Origin: Hymenobacter terricola
GTDB lineage: Bacteria; Bacteroidota; Bacteroidia; Cytophagales; Hymenobacteraceae
Direction: 5' to 3'
Length of the DNA stretch: 64,000 nucleotides
Assembly (NCBI RefSeq): GCF_017921975.2
Contig: NZ_JAGEMO020000018.1
Coordinates: 176,407-240,406, forward strand
This document shows, in pieces, positions 34,260 through 43,000 of the stretch (position 1 is its first letter; the number at the start of each line of letters is the position of its first letter). A program made the position numbers and the translations under genes. The notes below the pieces were generated by a model. That model did no database searches. It was not told the origin of the DNA and saw nothing but the letters and a program-made list of their open reading frames with translations.

Positions 34260-35612
34260 ATGACAAACTTCTTCCTCACACCGCGCTTTTTCCAGGCGGT
34301 GGCTTTATTGGCCGCTGGCTTCGTGGTGGCCTTTTTTCTGCCGTGGCTGCTGGGACCGATGCAAATTGCGCTGGGCCTTATAGTGATGCTGGTGCTGCTC
34401 GATGCGCTGCTGCTCTACGCGCCCACCAAGGGCCAGACCGCGCCCGTATTTGGCCGGCGCGTGATGGGCGAAAAGCTGGCCAACGGCTCGGAGAACGACA
34501 TTCAGCTCTACATCGAAAACCACTACCGCTTCCCCATTCAGACCGAAACGATTGATGAGATTCCGCACCAGTTTCAGCGGCGCGACGTGCTGTTTCGGGC
34601 CAGCATCAAGCCGGGCGAAACCCAGATTATCAACTACCAGCTGCGGCCCGTGAAGCGCGGCGAGTATGAGTTTGGAGCGGTGAACATCTACGCGGCGTCG
34701 CCGCTGGGGCTGGTGCGCCGGCGGTTTCGCTACGACCAGAACAAGGTGGTGCCCGTGTACCCGTCGTTCCTCCAAATGCGGCAGTACGAGCTGCTGGCCA
34801 TCCACAACCGCCTCACGGAAGTGGGCGTGAAACGCATCCGGCGGGTGGGCCACAGCCAGGAATTCGAGCAAATCCGGCCTTACGTGGCGGGCGACGACCC
34901 GCGCAGCATCAACTGGAAAGCCACGGCCCGCCGAGCCGGCACGGGTACCGACGACGCGCTGGTGGTCAACCACTTTCAGGACGAGCGGGCCCAGCAAGTG
35001 TACTGCCTCATCGATAAAGGCCGGGTGATGCGCATGCCTTTCGACGGCCTCAGCCTGCTCGACTACGCCATCAACGCTACGCTGGTGGTCAGCAACATTG
35101 CCCTGCTCAAGCACGACAAAGCCGGCCTGCTCACCTTCTCTAATCGGCCGGGCGCTACGCTGGCCGCCGACCGCCGCCCCGGCCACCTCCTGAAGCTGCT
35201 GGAAATCCTCTACCGCCAGAAAACCAAGTACCTTGAAACCGATTTTGAGCTGCTCTACGCCACGGTGCGGGCCCGCATCAAGCAGCGCAGCCTGCTGATT
35301 CTGTTCACCAATTTCGAGACGCTGCACGGCATGCAGCGGCAGCTGCCCTACCTGCGCCGCCTGGCCAAAGACCATTTGCTGCTGGTCATATTTTTCGAAA
35401 ATACCGAGCTGCGGGAATACCTGGACGCGCCGGCCACCACCACCGAAGACGTGTACAACCAAACCATTGCCGAGAAATTTGCCCAGGAAAAGCGGCAAAT
35501 TGTGCTGGAATTGCAGCGCTACGGCATCTATTCGCTGCTCACCGCACCGAAGGATTTGACGGTAAACACCATTAACAAGTACCTGGAATTTAAGGCCAGG
35601 GGAATGATATGA
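34260..35612 (+). CDS. DUF58 domain-containing protein
   Basis: A 450-residue protein with two N-terminal helices (about 8-28 and 31-50) and a C-terminal DUF58 domain with the hallmark EFEQIRPYVAGDDPRSINWKATARR, followed by a von Willebrand A-like fold (VYCLIDKGRVMRMPFDGLSLLDYAIN). DUF58 proteins are partners of MoxR ATPases. Start at ATG 34260; an upstream GTG would add six residues. Its stop overlaps the ATG at 35609 of the next frame, whose first ~35 codons are repeat sequence. Confidence 0.9.
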   Translation: MTNFFLTPRFFQAVALLAAGFVVAFFLPWLLGPMQIALGLIVMLVLLDALLLYAPTKGQTAPVFGRRVMGEKLANGSENDIQLYIENHYRFPIQTETIDEIPHQFQRRDVLFRASIKPGETQIINYQLRPVKRGEYEFGAVNIYAASPLGLVRRRFRYDQNKVVPVYPSFLQMRQYELLAIHNRLTEVGVKRIRRVGHSQEFEQIRPYVAGDDPRSINWKATARRAGTGTDDALVVNHFQDERAQQVYCLIDKGRVMRMPFDGLSLLDYAINATLVVSNIALLKHDKAGLLTFSNRPGATLAADRRPGHLLKLLEILYRQKTKYLETDFELLYATVRARIKQRSLLILFTNFETLHGMQRQLPYLRRLAKDHLLLVIFFENTELREYLDAPATTTEDVYNQTIAEKFAQEKRQIVLELQRYGIYSLLTAPKDLTVNTINKYLEFKARGMI

Positions 35613-35616
35613 GGTA

Positions 35617-35722
35617 TTTCACGCAGGGTTTCGCGGTGCTAAACCGCAGGGTTTCGCAGTGGCGTTCTGGGGTAAGCGCACTGCGACACCCTGCGCTAAA
35701 CCCTGCCAAACTCTGCGTGAAA
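35617..35722. repeat. Nested inverted repeat overlapping the GH20 gene start
   Basis: TTTCACGCAGGGTTT (35617-35631) pairs with AAACTCTGCGTGAAA (35708-35722), 14 of 15, and CAGGGTTTCGCAGTG (35647-35661) pairs with CACTGCGACACCCTG (35679-35693), 14 of 15. The right arm contains the GTG at 35717 proposed as GH20 start codon. Confidence 0.7.
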
Positions 35723-37735
35723 CTGGTCCTGCTCCTGCTCACCAGCACCGCAACGGCCCAAAACCTCATGCCCCTGCCCGCCGAAATGCACTGGGGCCAG
35801 GGCCAGCTCGGCTGGAAGGACGCCCTGAAGCCGCAGCTCAGCGGCCCCACCGATTCGGCCGTGACGGCGGCCCTTGGGCGCACGCTGGTGCGGTTGCGCC
35901 GCGATGGCCGCAACCTGCCCGGCACGGCAACCGTGCCGCTTCAGATTCGCTACGGCCGCACAGGTAACCCGACCAGCTTTGATTCGGAAAAATACAGCCT
36001 CCGCGTCACGCCCATGGGCGTTTTGCTGGACGCTCCCACCAGTCTGGGCATTCTGCGCGGCCTGGCAACCCTGGAACAGCTGCCCGTGCGGGACGGCCAC
36101 CACAGCTACCTGCCCGAAGTCGACATTCAGGACCAGCCGCGCTTTGCCTGGCGCGGGCTGTCGCTCGATGCGGCGCGGCATTTCCTGCCGGTGGCCGTCA
36201 TCAAGCGCAACCTCGACGGCATGGCGGCGGTGAAGCTGAACGTGCTGCACTGGCACCTGACCGACGACCAGGGCTTCCGCATCGAGAGCAAAGTGTTTCC
36301 GCGTTTGCAGCAGGCAGGCAGCACCGACGGCTTGTTTTACACCCAGGATGAGGTGCGCGAAGTGCTGGCCTACGCGGCGGCGCGGGGCATTCGGGTGGTG
36401 CCCGAGTTCGACGTGCCCAGCCACACCACCAGCTGGATTGTGGCCTACCCACGCCTGGCTTCCAACGACTCGACCTACGCGCCCTACCGGCTCTGGCGCA
36501 CCACCAACGTGGCCATCGACCCCACCCGCGAAACCACTTACACCTTCCTCGATTCGCTGTTTACGGAGATGACGGCGCTGTTTCCGGACCCGTATTTCCA
36601 CGTTGGGGGCGACGAGAACGACGGGCGCAACTGGCGGCGCACCCCGCGCATCGTGGCCTACATGCGGGCGCACGGCATGGTGAAGGCCGACGGCAAAACC
36701 GTGGATAAGCACCAGCTGCAAACCTATTTCAACCGCCGGGTGCTGGCTATGCTGCAAAAACGCGGCAAAACCATGATTGGCTGGGACGAAATCCTCGGCC
36801 CCGATTTGCCCAAGGAAGCCGTTATCCAGAGCTGGCGGGGCAAAAAAGGGTTGAACGACGCCGCCAAGCTCGGCCATCCGGTGCTGCTGTCCAACGGCTA
36901 TTACCTGGATTTGAACTACTCCGCCGCCAGTGCCTACGCCGCCGACCCGCTGCCAGCCGATACACCCCTCACCCCTGCCGAGCAGAAGCTGGTGCTGGGC
37001 GGCGAGGCGGCCATGTGGACAGAATTTGCCGATTCCGCGATGGTGGATTCGCGCATCTGGCCCCGCGCCGCCGCCGTGGCCGAGCGGCTGTGGTCGCCCC
37101 AGGCCACCTCCCAAAACGTGGCCGATATGTACCGCCGGCTGGCCGCCGTTTCTACCGAGCTGGCCACGCTGGGCCTGCGCCACCAGCGCACCCCCGAGCT
37201 GCTGCTCAAGCAAATGGCCGGCCCCAATAACGTGGCCCCCTTGCGCACGCTGGCCGAAGTTATTGAACCAGTGAAAGAGTATAAGCGCCACTTCCAGGGC
37301 TACAGCTATACCACCCAAACAACCCTGAACCGCCTGGTAGACGCCGCCCCGGCCGAGTCGGAAACGGCCCGGCGCTTCGGCACGCTGGTGGATAGCGTGG
37401 TGGCCGCCGGGGCGCTCGCCCCGCTTCACGTGCCGGCGGCGGTGCGGCAGGTGTCGGCCCTGCGGGCACAGCTCCTGCGCTGGGAAGCCAACGATGTGCT
37501 GTTGCAGCCCCTGCTCCTCAGCAACTCTGCCCTGCGCGAATATGGCCCGCTTTCCACCCAGCTCACGGCCGTGGCCAGGGTGCTGCTGGAGCGCCTCACG
37601 CAGCTGCAAACCGGCCAGGCGGCCTCTCCCGCGTGGCTGGCCGCCGCCCGCGCCACGCTGGACGCCGCCCAGGCCCCCGCCGGCCAGGCCGAGCTGGCCG
37701 TACTCAAGGCGGGCCGCAAGCTGCTGGGCAGCTAA
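35717..37735 (+). CDS. Beta-N-acetylhexosaminidase, glycoside hydrolase family 20
   Basis: About 672 residues from the GTG at 35717, which gives a clean signal peptide (MKLVLLLLTSTATAQ). A GH20b-like N-domain is followed by the catalytic TIM barrel with FAWRGLSLDAARHF, LNVLHWHLTDDQGFRIE, the acid/stabiliser pair in FHVGGDENDGRNW, and MIGWDEIL. A C-terminal ~170-residue helical region (TLAEVIEPVKEYKRHFQGYS) completes it. It removes terminal GlcNAc or GalNAc from chitin oligomers, glycans or peptidoglycan fragments in the periplasm or on the surface. An ATG at 35609 is in frame but its extra 36 residues are encoded by a palindromic repeat. Confidence 0.92.
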   Translation: MKLVLLLLTSTATAQNLMPLPAEMHWGQGQLGWKDALKPQLSGPTDSAVTAALGRTLVRLRRDGRNLPGTATVPLQIRYGRTGNPTSFDSEKYSLRVTPMGVLLDAPTSLGILRGLATLEQLPVRDGHHSYLPEVDIQDQPRFAWRGLSLDAARHFLPVAVIKRNLDGMAAVKLNVLHWHLTDDQGFRIESKVFPRLQQAGSTDGLFYTQDEVREVLAYAAARGIRVVPEFDVPSHTTSWIVAYPRLASNDSTYAPYRLWRTTNVAIDPTRETTYTFLDSLFTEMTALFPDPYFHVGGDENDGRNWRRTPRIVAYMRAHGMVKADGKTVDKHQLQTYFNRRVLAMLQKRGKTMIGWDEILGPDLPKEAVIQSWRGKKGLNDAAKLGHPVLLSNGYYLDLNYSAASAYAADPLPADTPLTPAEQKLVLGGEAAMWTEFADSAMVDSRIWPRAAAVAERLWSPQATSQNVADMYRRLAAVSTELATLGLRHQRTPELLLKQMAGPNNVAPLRTLAEVIEPVKEYKRHFQGYSYTTQTTLNRLVDAAPAESETARRFGTLVDSVVAAGALAPLHVPAAVRQVSALRAQLLRWEANDVLLQPLLLSNSALREYGPLSTQLTAVARVLLERLTQLQTGQAASPAWLAAARATLDAAQAPAGQAELAVLKAGRKLLGS

Positions 37736-37772
37736 AGCACAAGCGCCAGACCGTAAACTCAGCTCCTGAATT

Positions 37773-39242
37773 TTGGTAAATATCCCGAAGCTGCACCTTG
37801 CAACTCTGCGGCTGGGCCTGCTGCTGGCCCTGGCGCCGTTCCTGCTGCTAACGATGTTCAACCAGCCGTTTCTGGATGATTTCCGCTATGCCAACTCGAC
37901 GCGGGAGCACGGCCTGTGGGCCGTGCAAAGCTGGCTGTACCTGACCTGGACCGGGCGCTTCACGTCCTCGTTTATGCTCACCGTGCTGAATCCCGTCACT
38001 TATGGCTGGCTGGGCGGCGTGAAGGTAGTGGCGGCCGTGTTTTTTGTGGCGCTGTGGGCCGGCATGGCGTTTTTCATTCGGTCATTGGTGCACTCAGCCG
38101 CACGGGCCGCGTGCTCACGGAGCACGGCATTCTGGGCGTCGGGGATATTGCTGGCGCTGTTTTGTAATGCGACTGCTTCGCCGTTTTCCTTCTTTTATTG
38201 GTTTAGCGGCGCGGTGGGCTACTTGGTGCCGCTGCTGGCCCTGCTGGCTTTTTGCGCCCTGGCGGTGCGGGTTGGCTGGGGCCAGGAGTCCCGGCCCTGG
38301 CGGTGGGCCTGGCTGGCGTGTGGCCCACTGGTGCTGGCCATGTCCGGCTGCGAGCTGACGCTGGTGCAGGGCGTGCCAGTGCTGGCCCTTTTGGGTTACG
38401 CCCTGCCTCGTGCCAGCCGCCCCAAATGGTGGCTGTGGGTAGCGGTGGGCGCAACAGCCGGAGCCCTCGATGTGCTGGCCCCCGGCAACTGGCTGCGGGC
38501 CGGCGCCATGGCGCCCTACGACCGGCTTTATGCCTACCGCTGGCTGGTGCTGGGGCCGCGCAGTGCCTATTCGGCCGTGCTGTTTCTGGGCCAGCCCATG
38601 GTGCTGCTCACGCTGGTGGTGGCCGGCGGGGCAGGCCTGTGGCTGGGTTTTCAGCAGCGGCCCCACGCGCAGCCGCTCCCGATGCCAAGCTGCTGGCGGG
38701 CAATCCTCCTGGCCTTCGGCGTGTTGAACGGGGCCGGTTTTGTGCTGTTTCGCTACCTGATTGTGGGGCCGCCGTTGCCGCGCGGGCAAAATGAAATCCT
38801 GCTGGTTATGCTGATTTCAACCGCCGGCCTGGCGTGGGCCGCGGCCCGGAATTTGCCGGCCCTGGCCGCTTGGGAACCCCGCTTTCGGCGCTCCGGGCTG
38901 GCTTTTGGACTGCTGATTGCGGGACTCCTGGCAGCCGGGCACGTGCCCCGGGCCTGGTGGGAGTTGTGCACCAGCGCCGCCCCGTTCGACGCCCAGATGC
39001 AGGACCGATACGCCCGCTTGCGGGCCGCGCACCGGGCGGGCAAGGCGGCGGCGGGCTTGCCCGCCCTGCACCTGCGCTACGGCCACGTGCTCATTCCACT
39101 CCAGCGATTCGACCCCGGCGTTGAGTTTGATGTTGACCTTGTGGCGGGGTGCAGCAGCGTCCATAACTGGATAGTGGCGCGGTACTTTAAAGTGCCGGAT
39201 GCCTGCCGCTTGCCCCTTGCCGAGCCCGCTGCCAAGCCATAA
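37773..39242 (+). CDS. Polytopic membrane protein (DUF6056/glucosyltransferase-like)
   Basis: A 489-residue protein starting at TTG 37773 (MVNIPKLHLATLRLG), with about ten hydrophobic helices and an extracytoplasmic loop early on (FNQPFLDDFRYANSTREHG) whose DD-x-R pattern follows TM1, as in GT-C type glycosyltransferases and DUF6056 proteins. A conserved soluble C-terminus ends with DVDLVAGCSSVHNWIVARYF. By layout it may move sugars onto a polyprenyl-linked or surface acceptor, but no family was confirmed. No ATG fits; TTG is unusual but common in this window. Confidence 0.7.
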   Translation: MVNIPKLHLATLRLGLLLALAPFLLLTMFNQPFLDDFRYANSTREHGLWAVQSWLYLTWTGRFTSSFMLTVLNPVTYGWLGGVKVVAAVFFVALWAGMAFFIRSLVHSAARAACSRSTAFWASGILLALFCNATASPFSFFYWFSGAVGYLVPLLALLAFCALAVRVGWGQESRPWRWAWLACGPLVLAMSGCELTLVQGVPVLALLGYALPRASRPKWWLWVAVGATAGALDVLAPGNWLRAGAMAPYDRLYAYRWLVLGPRSAYSAVLFLGQPMVLLTLVVAGGAGLWLGFQQRPHAQPLPMPSCWRAILLAFGVLNGAGFVLFRYLIVGPPLPRGQNEILLVMLISTAGLAWAAARNLPALAAWEPRFRRSGLAFGLLIAGLLAAGHVPRAWWELCTSAAPFDAQMQDRYARLRAAHRAGKAAAGLPALHLRYGHVLIPLQRFDPGVEFDVDLVAGCSSVHNWIVARYFKVPDACRLPLAEPAAKP

Positions 39243-39305
39243 GTGTAGGGCCACCCAAGCTGCGGCCCGGCGTCTTTTTCCCACAGCCCTGGTTAACTTG
39301 CCAAT

Positions 39306-39920
39306 ATGGAAGCAGAAATTACCCACGCCCTCGCCAACCTCAACTTCACGGCCATCGACTTTGAGACGGCCAACGAGCGCCGCGACAGCGCCTGCGCCGT
39401 GGGCGTGGTGCGGGTGCGCGGGGGGCAGCTGGTCGACTCGTTTCAGACGCTTTTGCGGCCCCGCCACCTGCGCATGGACTGGCGCAACCAGCAGGTGCAC
39501 GGCATCGCGGAAGCCGATTTGCACGGCGCCCCTTCCCTGGCCGATGCCTGGCCGCAGCTCCTGCCCTACCTGCACCGCCAGCTGGTGGTGGCCCACAATT
39601 CGGCCTTCGACGTGAGCGTGCTCGAACACACGCTCCGCGATTTCGGCCTGCCCGTTCCCGCCTTCCACTGCCTGTGCTCGGTGAAGCTGGCCAAGGTATG
39701 CTGGCCGCATCTGGAGCGCCACCGGCTCAACCACGTCGCGGAGTATTTCAACATCCCGCTCAACCACCACGACGCCCTTTCCGATGCGCGGGCCTGCGCC
39801 GAAATCACCGTGCGGGCCTTCCAATCGGGCGCGGCACTGCCGCTCTCGTTCAAGCAGCGCGAGCTGACGGCCGGCCTGGCGGCGCGGGCGGCTAAGCTGC
39901 AATATTCCAGAGTCCGCTAA
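39306..39920 (+). CDS. DEDDh 3'-5' exonuclease (DnaQ-like)
   Basis: A 204-residue exonuclease. Exo I is AIDFETANERRDSACAVGVV (D-x-E), Exo II AHNSAFDVSVLE, and Exo III HHDALSDARACAE (H-x4-D), so all four acids and the His are present. The C-terminal ~35 residues form a basic helix. It is the stand-alone epsilon-like type common in Bacteroidota, involved in DNA or RNA end trimming; it is not the replicative epsilon for certain. Single gene. Confidence 0.9.
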   Translation: MEAEITHALANLNFTAIDFETANERRDSACAVGVVRVRGGQLVDSFQTLLRPRHLRMDWRNQQVHGIAEADLHGAPSLADAWPQLLPYLHRQLVVAHNSAFDVSVLEHTLRDFGLPVPAFHCLCSVKLAKVCWPHLERHRLNHVAEYFNIPLNHHDALSDARACAEITVRAFQSGAALPLSFKQRELTAGLAARAAKLQYSRVR

Positions 39921-39951
39921 GCTCCTCTAAGTAGTTGTCCAACAGTAAACG

Positions 39952-40029
39952 GGTTGTCAGTTGCTCGTTGTTGGTTGTCAGTCATACGATTATGAACTTA
40001 CTAACGACTGACAACTAATACCGAACAAC
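39952..40029. repeat. TTGTCAGT/ACTGACAAC inverted repeat
   Basis: GGTTGTCAGTTGCTCGTTGT on the left and CGACTGACAACTAATACCGA on the right flank a ~25-base spacer between the convergent exonuclease and outer-membrane protein genes. Same family as 5783, 12829 and 29211. Confidence 0.55.
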
Positions 40030-43000
40030 CTAAAACAGCACCGCTACCTGCATGCGGCCGGTGTGCACGGTGTTCTGGCCGCTGGCTTTGCGGCCGTCGT
40101 AGGCCAGGGTGATGTTCAGGCCGTTGCTGAGGCGCTGCTCCACGTTCAGGTTCCAGGTGAAGTTGCTGCCGGGGCGCAGGGCGTTGAGGATTTCAATGGC
40201 CACCACGGAATTAAGGGCCGTTGGGTCGACGTCGAACTTGACGCGGGTGAAGTGGGTGGCGGCCGTCACGGTGCGCTTGCTCACCTGGCTGAGGCGGGTT
40301 TCGAGGCCCAGGTCATCGAAGATGCCGGGGTGTAATTCCGCGTTGGCCACGTCGAGCGTATTCTGCTTCTGGGTGTGCATATAGGTGCCGGTGAGGCGCA
40401 GCGAAGGCGTGGGCTGGTAGCTGATTTCGGGCTGCACGGTGTAAATCAGCAGGCGGTAGTTGCGGGTGAGGAGGTAGGTGCTGCTGGCCTCGCGGATGTC
40501 GCGGGTGCCGGTGAGGCGGCCCGTGAACGAGGTGGCCAGCGTGCGGCGCAGCAGCACGCTCTGCGTGCTCAGGTTGCGGCGGTCGAAGCCTTGGTCGAGT
40601 AGGGTTTTCTGTTGGGTTTGCTGCACGGTAAGCTCGCCCCCAAAGATGGGGTTGGAGCGGTTAAAATACACCGTATTTCGCACCAATTGATTAAAGGCCA
40701 GCACTTGGTTATCGTCTTTGTCGAGGCTGAACGGCACGAGGCGCGAGAGCAGCGAAGGGTTGGTGGTGCGGCGGTCAACGGTGACGCTGCTCAGCGTGGC
40801 GAAGCGGGAGGCTATGCCGCGCCAGCCGCCGGCTTCGCGCCAGCCGCGCGGGGCCGCCGTGGTGAGACGGTAGCTGAGCCGGTTGGTAAACGCGGTGATG
40901 TAGTCGGCCGTGGGCAGGTATACTTTGATGTAGGTTCGGTACTGCGCATCAGGCGTTTGGGCCTCAAAAAACTCGTCTTTCTGCTGTCGGCCGTCGCCGT
41001 TGGTGTCGATGTAGTAGTGGGTGCCCTGGCCGGCGGGCACAGCCAGAAAAGAGTAGTCGCGCTTCAGCTCACGGCCGGTGGCCACGCTGTAGCTCAGCTC
41101 GGAGCGGATTTGGTTTTGCAGCAGGCTGGCGTTGTAAAACACCTGCCCCAGCACGGTGCGGTTGCGCGCCAGGCCCAGCGAATCCAGGTCGCGGTAGGTG
41201 GCCAACACCCGGATATCCTGGGTTTTGCCGAGGCGCGAAGCCAGGGTGCCCTGCCAGGTTTGGGCGGTGCCGCGCAGCCGGAGCGCGTTTTGCTCGGCGT
41301 TGGGGGTTTGGTCGCGGCGGTAGCTGTAGTCGAGGCGAAACTGGGTGCGGGCCGAGTCGCGGCTCTGGATGAACACGTCGTGCTCGTCGAAGTAGTTGGC
41401 CGAGCGAATGGTGTCGGTGGTGGTCGAGCTGACGCGGTTTTTATCGAAACGGTAGGTGTAGCCGGGCACGATGCGGCCGCCCACGTACCGGCCCGTGGCC
41501 TCGCCCCGCGCCCAGTCGGAATGGAACCGGCCGGCATCGGAATTCAGCACGAACAACGACCCGCGCAGCTCCAGGTTGCCAAACTTCTGAGCCGCATCCA
41601 GCCAGTGCTGCAGGCCGTTCACTTCGCCGGGCCGGTAGCGCCGGCTCAGGCGGTAATTGACGCTGTTGTTAATGTCCTTCGCCGCCCCCACGCTGAAATT
41701 GAGGATGTTGTCTTCGCGGGCCACCGGCGTGGTGCCGGTGGCCTGCACCGGGCTGGTGTTGCTCCAGTTGCGGTCGAATTCGATGTCGCGGTAGCGGTCA
41801 ATCGGCGAGAAATGCTTGCCCGTGTACTCGTAGTCGAGGGTGGAGCGCAGCCGGTAGCCCCGCAGCAAGCCGGCGGCCAGCGCGGCGGGCAAGCGGCGGT
41901 TCTGCATCGAATAGCCCACGTGAAAGGCCCCGTCCTGGTCGCTTTCCGACGAAAACCGGTTGCGGTCGAGGCGCGAGTGAGCCGCGTCCACAAACACCGT
42001 CGTGCTGCTATCTACCTGGTAGCTAATGCCACCGGCCACCATCTGCTTCAGCAGCGGCGTGGGGATGAGGCGCACCGGCTGGTAGCGGCCCAGGTGCGGC
42101 CCCAGGTATTCGTACACCCGGCCGTTGGCGCTCTGGAACCGGGGGTCGGTGCTCAGCCCGTAGTCGCCGTTACCCTGGCCCACGTCCGTAAAGCGCACCG
42201 TGTAGGAGCCCCGCAGCGAATCGACGGGCGTGGTGCTGCCCACGTAGGTGAACACCGGCACCCGCTGCGTGCCCCCGGCGGGCACCCGCAAGTCGCGGTG
42301 GTACTGCACGATGCGGTGGTCGTAAGCCGTCGAATCGCCGCCGGCAAAGGAGGCCACGGCCACGTTGCCGGCCCGCCGCAGCTGCGCCCGCAGGGTGTCG
42401 TTCAGGTTGAGGTTGGGGGCGTTGTCGGGGTTATCGGCTTCCTGATACAGGTTGCCATGCACGCTCAGGCGGCCAATCTGCTGGTAGTGGCTGGCGGCCA
42501 CTAGTGAGCGCGAATAGTTGAGGTCCGAATATTCGAAGTCAATCTTAATCCGCGAGTTGCGGGTAATCAGGTGGCGCGGCGTGAACGTGACTTCGGCCAG
42601 GTTGTAGTCGATGACATAGTCCGCGTCGAAGCCCCGGGTTTGCAGGCGGCCGTCGAGGTACACCTTCTCCGAGTTGGCCAGCACGATGATGTACTGCTCA
42701 CCGTTTGGCCCGTTGAGGCGGTACGGCCCCTGCACGTTTTCGATGGGCGCCACGTCGGTGCTGGCAAACTTGCCCTTGGCCACCCCGCCCGCGATGGCCG
42801 TGGACGAGCGCCACGCCACGCCCTTGCGCACGCCCGCGCTGCTGGCCACGGCCCCGGTCAGGGGCGCCCGGTCGCCCAGCGGCAGGGGCGCGCCGGTGCC
42901 GGGCACCTGCCGGTTGGGGTCCGTGAGCTGGGGCTGGCTGATGGCCGGCGGGTTGAGCGTGGCCGGCAGCGAGCCATTCACCACCTGCCCGGCCACGCCG

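Noticed and set aside
35696..37861. A 721-residue minus-strand open frame opposite the GH20 gene
   Set aside because: High GC makes long antisense frames; it lacks any family motif while the plus strand has the full GH20 active site.
40612..42504. A 630-residue plus-strand open frame opposite the large outer-membrane gene
   Set aside because: Composition is His/Ala/Val/Gly-rich as expected for antisense of GC-rich coding sequence; the minus frame has a signal peptide and barrel strands.
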